From Bacteroidota bacterium (GTDB lineage: Bacteria; Bacteroidota; Bacteroidia; Chitinophagales; Chitinophagaceae), in contig JAFDXN010000010.1 of the NCBI GenBank assembly GCA_018267915.1, positions 62,001 to 126,000 on the forward strand: a stretch of DNA of 64,000 bases. The letters are read 5' to 3'. Numbering within the stretch: the stretch's first letter is position 1; each line of letters starts with the position of its first letter. A program made the position numbers and the translations under genes. A model generated the notes under the pieces. That model worked only from the letters and a program-made list of their open reading frames with translations, was not told the DNA's origin and made no database searches. Shown here one piece after another: positions 53,753 through 62,284 of the stretch.

Positions 53753-53756
53753 AAAA

Positions 53757-53776
53757 ATCCCGCCGTGCAGCGGGAT
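53757..53776 (-). terminator. Terminator for the 53.8 kb lipoprotein gene
   Basis: A 7-bp stem (53757-53763 with 53770-53776) with a T-run on the minus strand. Confidence 0.7.
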
Positions 53777-53798
53777 CTCCTGTAATGGTTACGATATC

Positions 53799-54056
53799 TT
53801 AATCCTGCTTGGTGCAGGTCATAGCATACTTTGTGTAAGTAGTGAAATGCTGTTCCGGATACTGGGCCTTGAAGTTGATCATTTCGTCTTCGGTCAGGTT
53901 GCACTGGTAAGTGGTGTCAAACTCGGTGTGTGCCTGGTAAGGAGGATTATCGGGATATGAGTAAGTATTCACACAAGCCCAGCAAAAAGTCTCCTTTTTC
54001 TTGCATGAGAACGCTATCATCGAGAAGGCGCAGACTACCAGTAATGTTTTTTTCAT
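53799..54056 (-). CDS. Small lipoprotein of unknown function
   Basis: An 85-residue lipoprotein. The signal ends F-S-C (lipobox M-I-A-F-S-C, cysteine at about 18). The mature part has K-K-K-E-T-F-C-W-A-C-V, with further cysteines at Q-C-N and T-C-T, so two disulfides are likely. It is otherwise acidic and Tyr-rich. I do not recognise a family. It has its own terminator, and the J-domain gene upstream on the same strand is 105 bases away, so co-transcription is possible. Confidence 0.7.
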   Translation of the reverse strand: MKKTLLVVCAFSMIAFSCKKKETFCWACVNTYSYPDNPPYQAHTEFDTTYQCNLTEDEMINFKAQYPEQHFTTYTKYAMTCTKQD

Positions 54057-54161
54057 TTGTTTTTTTCTTCTTTAAACCTGCATAAAGATAATATATCCTT
54101 TGATAAAAGGATGCATTGAGAGACCAATATAGGCCATTTTCATGCGAATGTCAAGCCGGGT

Positions 54162-54815
54162 TCACCTCTTGCGGCCGTAGAAATACATGAAGAGGGCAAG
54201 CAGGATGGCCGAAATGAGTATGAAAAAAGCGAAATACTTATCGAAACCCGCGCGCTTCCTATGCTTTTCCAACTCGCCGGCAATGTTGTCGCGCGTGGGT
54301 TGGTCGGGGGCTATCTGTATGAGCCGTTCACATACATCCAGCATGTAATCGTACTGCATGTGGTGGGTTGCGGTTAGTATTTCCTGTATGATGGCTTGAT
54401 CGGCAAGGGTATCATTATGATTTTTAAGCACACCAATATGGGCATCTGATAGCAATAGCGAAATATAATCGCGCAGGGAGCGGTGGCTCATGCGATAGGT
54501 ATCAATGGCGGACATATGATGGACGAGCTTTCGACACTCGGCCAATATCCATTGGGGCGTAATAGCCTGCTGCTCCCGGGCCTTGTTGCCCATGCCCATG
54601 AGCCAACGTTCCTCGTCGTATTGTCTCCGCTTGCCGACATGCGACAGGATGGAATAGGCTTCCTGTATCTCTTTGAAGTTAGCCTCCGCAAAAGCATTAT
54701 CGGGATTCTGGTCGGGGTGGTATTGAAAAGCCAGCTTGCGGTATGCCTTTTTGATATCCTGCAGGGTGGCTGCGGGCGATATCCCCAAGGTCTTATAATG
54801 GTCTTTGATGCGCAT
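54162..54815 (-). CDS. Tail-anchored J-domain protein
   Basis: A 217-residue protein. The N-terminal J domain (about 3-70) has D-H-Y-K-T-L-G-I-S and the H-P-D motif (33-35), needed to stimulate an Hsp70. The middle (about 90-190) is helical and unknown. A single membrane helix (about 194-213, F-F-I-L-I-S-A-I-L-L-A-L-F-M) is followed by G-R-K-R, so the protein should be anchored by its tail with the J domain in the cytoplasm. This differs from classic DnaJ, having no G/F or zinc-finger part. It follows the AlkA-like glycosylase by 34 bases, so a shared transcript is likely. Confidence 0.83.
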   Translation of the reverse strand: MRIKDHYKTLGISPAATLQDIKKAYRKLAFQYHPDQNPDNAFAEANFKEIQEAYSILSHVGKRRQYDEERWLMGMGNKAREQQAITPQWILAECRKLVHHMSAIDTYRMSHRSLRDYISLLLSDAHIGVLKNHNDTLADQAIIQEILTATHHMQYDYMLDVCERLIQIAPDQPTRDNIAGELEKHRKRAGFDKYFAFFILISAILLALFMYFYGRKR

Positions 54816-54849
54816 GCGGCCATGCTAAATTAAGCAAATTGCCATCGCC

Positions 54850-55458
54850 CTAGAGACCGGCATCTTTGTAGCGCCAGATGTACATACAGGCATAGGTGCG
54901 ATAGGGCGCCCATTTGGCGGATAACTTCAGCATTTTCTCCCGTAAGGCTTTTTTGTCGCTAGCATCCAGCTTGTACATTTTGATCATGCCCTGCTGTATG
55001 CCGAGATCGTCGGGTGCGAAAACATCCTCGCGGCCCAATGTGAACATTAACAGCATTTCTACCGTCCAACGGCCGACTCCCTTGATAGGTGTGAGGAATT
55101 CTATGACCTCATCGTTGCTCATCTTATAGAGCATCTTGTCGGTGATGTTGTGCTCTATTGCATATCGGGCCACATTTTGCACATAGCTTACTTTGGCGTT
55201 AGAGAGACCGATGGCGCGCAAGGTGGGCGCAGGCGTATCGATGATCTGCTGTGGTGTCGGTTCCGCCCCATCGTAAAGTTCAAGAAAGCGCTCATAGATG
55301 ACCTTCGCCACTTTTGTGGATAGCTGCTGGCTCATGATAGAAGCGCAAAGCCGCAGGCAGACGTTCTTACGCTTTTTGAGCTTGAATTCCGGTATGGCCT
55401 TTAAGAGGGGCTGGAGCTTTTTATCTTTGGAGAGCTGTTCTAAATATGGTGCAGGCAT
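54850..55458 (-). CDS. DNA-3-methyladenine glycosylase, AlkA-like (HhH-GPD)
   Basis: A 202-residue base-excision repair enzyme. The helix-hairpin-helix is L-T-P-I-K-G-V-G-R-W-T (about 122-132), followed by the G/P-D loop D-V-F-A-P-D-D-L-G-I with catalytic Asp at about 151. S-Q-Q-L-S-T-K-V-A (about 43-51) is the other family mark. It removes alkylated purines such as 3-methyladenine. It lacks the N-terminal extra domain of E. coli AlkA, as usual for the shorter form. The J-domain gene is 34 bases downstream on the same strand. Confidence 0.9.
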   Translation of the reverse strand: MPAPYLEQLSKDKKLQPLLKAIPEFKLKKRKNVCLRLCASIMSQQLSTKVAKVIYERFLELYDGAEPTPQQIIDTPAPTLRAIGLSNAKVSYVQNVARYAIEHNITDKMLYKMSNDEVIEFLTPIKGVGRWTVEMLLMFTLGREDVFAPDDLGIQQGMIKMYKLDASDKKALREKMLKLSAKWAPYRTYACMYIWRYKDAGL

Positions 55459-55565
55459 AAGGCTAAATTAGATGATAAGTTGATAGGTTCACCATCAGTT
55501 CAAAGGTTTTGATTAGCTTGGCATAGAAGTTGAGGATATCCTGTAATCTGTATAAAACAAGACCT

Positions 55566-56210
55566 GTGAAGAAGATGCTATCAATCAGCTGCATGTTATT
55601 AATGTTATGCAGTTGCCACAAGAAAAAGGTGGTATATAATGGCTTGCCTGATGACCTTAAGGCCTACTTTGGCTGGCAGAAAGGTAGCTATTGGATATTC
55701 AAAGATACCCTTAGGGGAACCAGGGACAGCTTCGTGGTAACAAGCAACTTGGTCGGTACAGGGAAAAAAACGTTTGACCGTTATTCGGATGACTACGAGT
55801 ACGAAACGCTCGAGATGAGGATCGAGGAGTACTATACCAACAACACCGATAGTTCCAGGATATGGCTATTTGAACTGAATGCATTTAAGGGGCTGTATGA
55901 ATCGTACCTGGGATCTAAATCGTTCAGCACTGAGGGGGGATTTACATACGGGTGGCCATTTGTCCCTGGTACCGACACGGGTGGATATGTAGACGTGGGG
56001 AAAACAGTAATCACACGTTCGTTAATAGTAAGCACGACTATAAATAATAAAGATTACGATAACGTATACCGGTACGAGGTCGTTAACCCTTCGCACAATT
56101 ATGATGATGATGTGATGATAAATAAAGATAGCGGGCTGGTACGGATCGTATTGAATAATGCATTCGGGAGGCAGGTGCTGCTGCCGGAGGAAAGCCATAT
56201 TTTGCGTTGA
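55566..56210 (+). CDS. Lipoprotein of unknown function
   Basis: A lipoprotein of about 214 residues that I do not recognise. The start is probably the GTG at 55566 (M-K-K-M-L-S-I-S), giving signal M-L-L-M-L-C-S-C with the lipobox cysteine near residue 17; an ATG three codons later (55575) is a second choice. The mature part has Y-F-G-W-Q-K-G-S-Y-W-I-F-K-D-T and is beta-rich with many Tyr, Asp and Ser. It has no catalytic motif. It stands alone between the convergent-away glycosylase and the TonB receptor. Confidence 0.65.
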   Translation: MKKMLSISCMLLMLCSCHKKKVVYNGLPDDLKAYFGWQKGSYWIFKDTLRGTRDSFVVTSNLVGTGKKTFDRYSDDYEYETLEMRIEEYYTNNTDSSRIWLFELNAFKGLYESYLGSKSFSTEGGFTYGWPFVPGTDTGGYVDVGKTVITRSLIVSTTINNKDYDNVYRYEVVNPSHNYDDDVMINKDSGLVRIVLNNAFGRQVLLPEESHILR

Positions 56211-56226
56211 GAGATAATGTTGCTGA

Positions 56227-56246
56227 GGATGATGCCGGCATCGTCC
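56227..56246. promoter_or_regulatory. Imperfect 20-base palindrome between lipoprotein and TonB receptor genes
   Basis: The core GATGCCGGCATC (56231-56242) is a perfect 12-base palindrome, extended by four bases on each side with one mismatch. It could be a protein-binding site. No T-run follows, so it is not a usual terminator. Confidence 0.35.
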
Positions 56247-56393
56247 TTGCAAATCAGGACGGGCGTTACCATAACAATTAAAACCGGTGTGTATAAGCCT
56301 GCCAAAAACTGTGGAAAACCTTTGTGGGCGCTACATGTGCAACGCTATAAAATACAAGCTATTTTGTATAAGTTTGTATAACCGGTATACAAT

Positions 56394-59189
56394 ATGAGGG
56401 TATTACAATACACCTGTTTTTCCATTTTTTTCTTTTTTACGGCATTTTTATCTCTACCGGTCTTCGCACAGCAGGAAGTCAATGGCATAGTACGCGACGC
56501 TCAAAGCAATGACGCACTGCCCGGCGTGAATGTTGTGATAAAAGGCACCCAAAATGGTACTGTGACGGATGATAAGGGCGCTTTCAGCATTAAGACAAAG
56601 GAGGCTTATCCCCTTACAGTGGTGATCAGCTACCTGGGCTACGGCAGCCAGGAGATAACAGTTAAGAGCGCTAAACGCATCACAGTGCGGCTGAAGAGCA
56701 ACGAAGTGAACCTGAAGGATGTGGCCGTTGTGGGTACCCGCATTACCGAAAAACAGAAAGAATCGCCACTCACCGTGGAGTCGATGAGCAGGATAGGCAT
56801 TAAAGAGACGCCCGCTGTGAATTTTTATGATGGGCTGGGCGAGCTCAAGGGCGTGGACCTCACATCAGCCAGCTTCGGCTTCAAGGTATTGAATACGCGC
56901 GGGTTTAACAGCACATCACCTGTGCGCTCGTTGCAGTTGATAGATGGGGTAGACAACCAAAGCCCGGGACTGAACTTTTCGCTGGGCAATTTCCTCGGCG
57001 CGTCAGAGCTGGATGTGCAAAAAGTGGAGATGATCGTGGGTGCCAGCTCGGCCTATTACGGACCCAATGCCTTCAATGGCGTCATAAGCATGACCAGCCG
57101 CAGCCCCTTCGACAAACCGGGACTGGAAGTTAGCCTTAAGGCCGGCGAGCGCGAAATGTTTGAAGGTGCACTGCGCTGGGCGCAGGTGCTGAAGAACAAG
57201 AAAGGTGAAGACAAATTCGGCTATAAGATCAACCTCTACTACCTGCGTGCTAAAGACTGGGCGGCTGATAACAAGTCGGCCACGCCGCAGTCGCTGAACG
57301 GCGAGCACAACCCCGGCGGCTACGATGCGGTGAATACTTACGGCGACGAGTACATCAACGGCACCGACTTCAGGAATGCACCGGGATCTTACCTTGGGCT
57401 GAATACTTTTTACCGCAGGGGCTATGAAGAGAAAGACCTGGTAGACTATGACATGCACAATGTGAAGGCCGGCCTTGCGATGCATTACAAGATAACACCT
57501 AAGACGGAGGCGATCATCGCGTCAAACCTTGGCACAGGCACTACCATTTACCAGGGCGACAACCGCTATATGCTGAAGGATATCTGGTTCCTGCAAAACC
57601 GGATCGAGGTTAGGCATGAGAACAAGTGGTTCATCAGGGCATATGCCACCAATGAAGATGCCGGCAAATCGTACGATGCTTATTTCACTGCCCTGCAACT
57701 GCAGGCCGAGGCTAAATCGAACAACGACTGGGTGCAGGATTACGAGAACTACTGGGCCCAGCATTATTCGCTCGACAGGGTAAAGGCATTGCCCGGCGCA
57801 CCGCCGCAACCGAGCGTTTTCGGGGCACCGTATATACAATGGCTGTCTGACCTGAACAACTATGCGCTGAACAATTATTATGATTCGCTGGCGCTGTGGC
57901 ATGCCACTACACAGGCATATGCTAACAGCGTGGGCGACCTGAAAAGGATTCCGCTTGACCAGCCCTTCTTCGAGCCGGGCACACACAATTTTGACACGGC
58001 TTTTGCAGGCATCACCTCGAGAAAAACGTACGGGCAGAAAGGCTCTATGTTCTACGACCATTCAGCGCTGTATCATGTGCAGGCCGAGTATAAATTTAAC
58101 CCATGGGATTTTTGTGAGGTGACCACCGGTGGCAACTTCCGCATGTATGCTCCCAATTCGCAGGGCACTATATTCGCAGACACTAATGGTGTAACGATCA
58201 GGAACTGGGAATTGGGCTTGTATGCGGGTGTGGAGAAAAAATTCCTGAATGACAAGCTAAAGGCCAATGCGACCGTAAGGGTAGATAAGAACCAGAACTT
58301 TCCGTTCCTCGTTTCCCCCGCAGCCTCGGTGGTGTACCAGCCCGCGAAGGAGCAGTATGTGCGGGTATCATTCTCGAGCGCTATACGCAACCCGACACTC
58401 GCCGACCAATACCTGTATTACCAGACTGGCCGCGCGATACTGATCGGCAACAGGAACGGCTTCGACAACCTGGTAACAGTACCGTCATTAATCGCTGCTT
58501 ATGATGCTAACCTGAATTTCGACTCACTGAAATACTTCAATGTAAAGCCAGTGGTGCCGGAGAAAGTAAAGACGCTTGAAGTGGGCTACAGGGGTACATT
58601 GTTCAACTGCATCTATATAGACGGCAGTGCCTACTATAGTTGGTATAAGGACTTCATCGGTTATAAGGTCGGTGTGTCGATCGACACCATGCATCACGGG
58701 CTGATACCCGACATCGTATACAAGAATGCTTATCGTGTAGCTACGAACTCGGAAGACAAAGTGACTACCATGGGGGTGGCGATCGGGATCAACTACTATA
58801 TCGGGAAATATTTCGCAGTTGTCGGGAATTACTCCTATAATAAGCTCGACCGACATGGATCAACCGACCCACTGATACCGGCTTACAATACCCCCGAGCA
58901 TAAATGCAATATCGGCTTTAATGGCCGGGACATTAAGAATTTTGGCTTCAACATTAATTATAAGTGGGTGCAGGGCTTCGATTTCGAGGGATCGCCGCAG
59001 TTTACCGGTCATATAGACAGTTATGGGCTTGTGGACGTGCAGGTGAATCGTCGGTTCCCCCGCATGTATTCAACCCTCAAGATCGGCGCAAGTAATGTGC
59101 TGAACAATATGCACTATGAGGTGTACGGCGGTCCTAAAGTGGGCAGAATAGCGTACGTATCACTGCTTTTGGAGCTAAATAAAATTTAA
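56394..59189 (+). CDS. TonB-dependent receptor with carboxypeptidase-like N-terminal domain
   Basis: A 931-residue outer membrane receptor. A signal peptide covers about 1-25 (V-F-A-Q). A carboxypeptidase-regulatory-like domain (about 27-105: V-N-G-I-V-R-D-A-Q, L-P-G-V-N-V-V-I-K-G-T) precedes the plug domain (about 120-235, with N-T-R-G-F-N-S-T-S-P-V-R-S and Y-Y-G-P-N-A-F-N-G-V-I) and the 22-stranded barrel (about 245-931, ending with L-E-L-N-K-I). It imports an unknown ligand with energy from TonB. The T9SS hydrolase follows after 66 bases, so they may act together. No SusD lipoprotein is adjacent. Confidence 0.92.
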   Translation: MRVLQYTCFSIFFFFTAFLSLPVFAQQEVNGIVRDAQSNDALPGVNVVIKGTQNGTVTDDKGAFSIKTKEAYPLTVVISYLGYGSQEITVKSAKRITVRLKSNEVNLKDVAVVGTRITEKQKESPLTVESMSRIGIKETPAVNFYDGLGELKGVDLTSASFGFKVLNTRGFNSTSPVRSLQLIDGVDNQSPGLNFSLGNFLGASELDVQKVEMIVGASSAYYGPNAFNGVISMTSRSPFDKPGLEVSLKAGEREMFEGALRWAQVLKNKKGEDKFGYKINLYYLRAKDWAADNKSATPQSLNGEHNPGGYDAVNTYGDEYINGTDFRNAPGSYLGLNTFYRRGYEEKDLVDYDMHNVKAGLAMHYKITPKTEAIIASNLGTGTTIYQGDNRYMLKDIWFLQNRIEVRHENKWFIRAYATNEDAGKSYDAYFTALQLQAEAKSNNDWVQDYENYWAQHYSLDRVKALPGAPPQPSVFGAPYIQWLSDLNNYALNNYYDSLALWHATTQAYANSVGDLKRIPLDQPFFEPGTHNFDTAFAGITSRKTYGQKGSMFYDHSALYHVQAEYKFNPWDFCEVTTGGNFRMYAPNSQGTIFADTNGVTIRNWELGLYAGVEKKFLNDKLKANATVRVDKNQNFPFLVSPAASVVYQPAKEQYVRVSFSSAIRNPTLADQYLYYQTGRAILIGNRNGFDNLVTVPSLIAAYDANLNFDSLKYFNVKPVVPEKVKTLEVGYRGTLFNCIYIDGSAYYSWYKDFIGYKVGVSIDTMHHGLIPDIVYKNAYRVATNSEDKVTTMGVAIGINYYIGKYFAVVGNYSYNKLDRHGSTDPLIPAYNTPEHKCNIGFNGRDIKNFGFNINYKWVQGFDFEGSPQFTGHIDSYGLVDVQVNRRFPRMYSTLKIGASNVLNNMHYEVYGGPKVGRIAYVSLLLELNKI

Positions 59190-59255
59190 GTTCTTTAATG
59201 AATCGGCCTTCTTAACTATTATTTTTATTATTTTTAATGTATAAAATTACAACTT

Positions 59256-60797
59256 ATGCGAAGACACATCTACTTAACGGTAGTGGCATTGGCCATTAGC
59301 TCATTGGCAAATGCCCAGCGCTTTATCAGTGAGATCTTTCCGTCGGCGAGTATGACCGCTAACATCCAGTACGGTAAGAACATGGGCATCTTCCCTGCCC
59401 CGGGCGTTACCCCCCTGATGATGGACGTATATCAGCCAAGCGGCGCGGCCGACCCGATGCCTGCAAGACCACTGATCATTTTCATGCACACGGGCAGTTA
59501 TATACCTGCACTGGTGAATGGCTCGCCCACCGGTAGCCGCAACGATAGCGCCACCGTGGAAATGTGTAAACAGTTTGCACGCCGCGGCTATGTGGTAGCT
59601 AATATAGACTACCGTATGGGTTGGAATCCCTACGGCAGCTCTGTGGACATCAGGTGCGGCAGCCTGCTTCAGGCGGTGTACCGCTCGATACAAGATGCGG
59701 CTGCGGCAGTTCGCTACTTCAAGGCTGACCAATCGGGAGCGAATGTTTATAAGATAGACAGTACCAAAATAATACTGGGCGGGCAAGGTACAGGCGGATA
59801 CATGGCACTCAACTATGTATGCCTGCACGACTCTGCACAGTTACAGATCGCGAAGTTCATAAGCACCAGTACCGATGCCACTTACGACCTGCAGGCCGGT
59901 TATTGCTACATTAACACTTCGCATATGGGCGATGTACAGGGGCATGGTGGCTTGCCTGCTTACAATATCGACAGCAATAATGTGAACCATACCAGCAATG
60001 TGGCATTCGCCTTCAACCTGGGCGGCGCACTGGGCGATAGTAGCTGGCTGGTTGCCGGCGATGCGCCAATGATCTCCTTCCATTGTCCCAGCGATCAGTT
60101 TGCACCATTTGATCAAGGCATGGTTTACGTTCCCGTAGTCAACCAGCCGGTTGTTTATGTATTCGGCGGGGGATGGGTGATACCACGCGCCAACCAACTT
60201 GGCAATAATGCCTGCTTTAACCCTCCTCCTGCCTATACCGACGCATATACCGCAAGGGCAAATGCAGTAAACGGTGGCGCAGATGGCTTATTCCCCTTCA
60301 TCACTGTTGGTCCTGAAGGTAGCCCGTGGGAGTGGTTCGATTCGGCTGCTACTGTACAAACAGGTACTGCCGCACCTTACAATTACACCGTGGGGCATTG
60401 CGACTCGATCTACTGGAATGCACTCGTAACTAACCCGGATATGAGCAAAACCAAGGCCCTGAAATATATCGACACCATCATGAACTACCTGAACCCGCGC
60501 CTGCAGCGTTGCCTCGGACTGCCTTTGTGGCCGGCAGGCGTTCAGCAGCTTACGCTTAACGCTAATGATGTACAGGTATTCCCTAACCCTGCTGATGCCG
60601 CCGTAACCGTACAGAGCAAGGTGCTGAAGCTGGATGCGATTACTGTAACGGATATGACCGGCCGCCTGGTTAGAAATGTTACAGGTATTGGGCAAATACG
60701 GACACAGGTAGATCTCGCAGGTTTATCACCGGGCATTTACTTCATGACCATCAACACTGATGCGGGCAGCATTACGAAGAAGCTGTCAATACGCTAA
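59256..60797 (+). CDS. T9SS-exported alpha/beta hydrolase-like protein lacking the nucleophile serine
   Basis: A 513-residue secreted protein. The signal peptide is at about 1-20 (L-A-N-A-Q). The hydrolase fold occupies about 45-425: strand and oxyanion region P-L-I-I-F-M-H-T-G-S (about 72-81), Y-V-V-A-N-I-D-Y-R (about 112-120) and the elbow G-G-Q-G-T-G-G (175-181). At the nucleophile position (178) a glycine stands where carboxylesterases have serine. A T9SS type A sorting domain forms the last 75 residues (F-P-N-P-A-D-A-A-V-T). It may be a non-catalytic binding protein. It probably shares a transcript with the TonB receptor. Confidence 0.82.
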   Translation: MRRHIYLTVVALAISSLANAQRFISEIFPSASMTANIQYGKNMGIFPAPGVTPLMMDVYQPSGAADPMPARPLIIFMHTGSYIPALVNGSPTGSRNDSATVEMCKQFARRGYVVANIDYRMGWNPYGSSVDIRCGSLLQAVYRSIQDAAAAVRYFKADQSGANVYKIDSTKIILGGQGTGGYMALNYVCLHDSAQLQIAKFISTSTDATYDLQAGYCYINTSHMGDVQGHGGLPAYNIDSNNVNHTSNVAFAFNLGGALGDSSWLVAGDAPMISFHCPSDQFAPFDQGMVYVPVVNQPVVYVFGGGWVIPRANQLGNNACFNPPPAYTDAYTARANAVNGGADGLFPFITVGPEGSPWEWFDSAATVQTGTAAPYNYTVGHCDSIYWNALVTNPDMSKTKALKYIDTIMNYLNPRLQRCLGLPLWPAGVQQLTLNANDVQVFPNPADAAVTVQSKVLKLDAITVTDMTGRLVRNVTGIGQIRTQVDLAGLSPGIYFMTINTDAGSITKKLSIR

Positions 60798-60813
60798 GAG
60801 GCAATACGATATT

Positions 60814-60843
60814 AAAGGGCCCTGCGTCAGCGCAGGGCCCTTT
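60814..60843. terminator. Bidirectional terminator after the T9SS hydrolase gene
   Basis: A perfect 13-bp stem (60814-60826 with 60831-60843), 4-base loop. Its right arm overlaps the end of the convergent DUF2784 gene. Confidence 0.88.
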
Positions 60844-61207
60844 TTGCTTTCCAAAAGCTAAGGAAATTTACAACAGCTGCCGCTGTTGCCGCCAGGAAGC
60901 AAACCATTGCAACTTTATCAACTAATGATGCAGGCACATCGACACCCGATATCTTGTCGACTGCATATTTGATAAACGAGTTCGGCAGGTGCTTTTCGCT
61001 CAATTGTGTTTTGATATGCCATTGCAGGTCGGTAAGGGCGCAGTAGCCCAGGCCCTTCCAGATACCTAGAATGAACCAGGATGCGAAAATGAAAGCAACC
61101 AGGATAAAATGTGCTACCCTTGTCCTTTTCCATGCCCATCCCACGAGACAAAACAGGATAATAAGTGTGTGCAAGACATTAAGTAATATATCGGCAATCG
61201 CAAGCAT
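60827..61207 (-). CDS. DUF2784-family membrane protein
   Basis: A 126-residue inner membrane protein with about four helices (about 3-22, 32-50, 98-115 and a weaker one). The conserved G-L-G-Y-C-A-L-T-D-L-Q-W-H (about 52-64) is the mark of DUF2784. The function of the family is unknown. The length is as expected. The gene end overlaps the shared terminator. The DOPA-dioxygenase-like gene is divergent, 117 bases away. Confidence 0.8.
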   Translation of the reverse strand: MLAIADILLNVLHTLIILFCLVGWAWKRTRVAHFILVAFIFASWFILGIWKGLGYCALTDLQWHIKTQLSEKHLPNSFIKYAVDKISGVDVPASLVDKVAMVCFLAATAAAVVNFLSFWKAKRALR

Positions 61208-61324
61208 AGTTCAAGTTACACATCTTATGCCCATATTTACATGTACATACATGCATTATAATCTGCGCCTATCCTGCTATCAGCTTTTCGATTAGGACGC
61301 AGCAAGCGCGATGTAGTAACTTGC

Positions 61325-62224
61325 ATGGAAATACAGCCAATGCAAAGAAGAAATTTTATTAAAGCGGGTGGTTTGCTGGCTGCATCTCAACTAATGAATA
61401 TGTCTGCACTATCTGCACTTAAAGCGCTCGAAAATAACCTGCATGCCACACAACGCATGCCTGCGTTGTTCATAGGCCACGGCAGCCCCATGAATGCCAT
61501 AACCGACAATACCTGGCACCGTAGCTGGCAGGAACTAGGCAAGCAGTTACCCCGTCCGCAGGCCATTTTGTCCATATCGGCCCATTGGATCACGAAAGGC
61601 ACTAAAGTGGCAACCAATGCCCATCCGGAAACGATACATGACTTCGGAGGTTTCCCAAAGGCGCTATTCGATCAGCAATATCCGGCGCCGGGCAGCCCGG
61701 AAATGGCTGCTTTGACAAAAGAGCTGGTAACCGCCTCACATATACAAGGAGATGACACCTGGGGGCTGGACCATGGCACATGGAGTGTATTGCTGCCTAT
61801 GTACCCCGCCGCCGACATTCCGGTATTCCAGCTAAGCCTCGACTACTACCAGCCACCCAGCTACCACTACGAAATAGGTAAACAGTTGAACAAGCTTCGC
61901 GACAAGGGCGTGCTCATCATCGGTAGTGGCAACCTGGTACACAACCTCAGGGAAATACAGTGGGACGGCAGTAATAATGTGTACGATTGGGCCAGAGAAT
62001 TCGACACGCGATTCACTGACTGGATAAAGGCCGGCGACCATAAGTCTATAATGGATTATCAAAAAATACTGGGTAAAACCGCCCAGATGGCCCACCCTAC
62101 TTACGACCATTTGCTGCCATTATTCTACATTATAGGTCAGCAGCAGCATAGAGAAGAGATAAAATTCTTTAATGAACAATTTGATATGGGTTCGGTGTCT
62201 ATGAAGTCTTTCATAGTCAATTAA
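61325..62224 (+). CDS. LigB/YgiD-type extradiol dioxygenase (4,5-DOPA dioxygenase-like)
   Basis: A 299-residue protein of the class III extradiol ring-cleaving family. The metal site is suggested by G-H-G-S-P-M (about 52-57), S-A-H-W-I (about 85-89), H-D-F-G-G-F-P (about 105) and the histidine in L-D-H-G-T-W (about 155). The protein opens M-Q-R-R-N-F-I-K-A-G-G-L-L, a twin-arginine-like or signal region, unusual for a cytoplasmic dioxygenase; a start at 61340 removes only five residues. YgiD opens the ring of L-DOPA in vitro; the natural substrate is unknown. It is divergent from the DUF2784 gene and followed by the adhesin-like gene after 60 bases. Confidence 0.85.
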   Translation: MEIQPMQRRNFIKAGGLLAASQLMNMSALSALKALENNLHATQRMPALFIGHGSPMNAITDNTWHRSWQELGKQLPRPQAILSISAHWITKGTKVATNAHPETIHDFGGFPKALFDQQYPAPGSPEMAALTKELVTASHIQGDDTWGLDHGTWSVLLPMYPAADIPVFQLSLDYYQPPSYHYEIGKQLNKLRDKGVLIIGSGNLVHNLREIQWDGSNNVYDWAREFDTRFTDWIKAGDHKSIMDYQKILGKTAQMAHPTYDHLLPLFYIIGQQQHREEIKFFNEQFDMGSVSMKSFIVN

Positions 62225-62284
62225 GAATAGCCCCTTCAGAAGGCACGGTTTTTAAGTGGTTTACCATCACATAAAATTGTGGCT

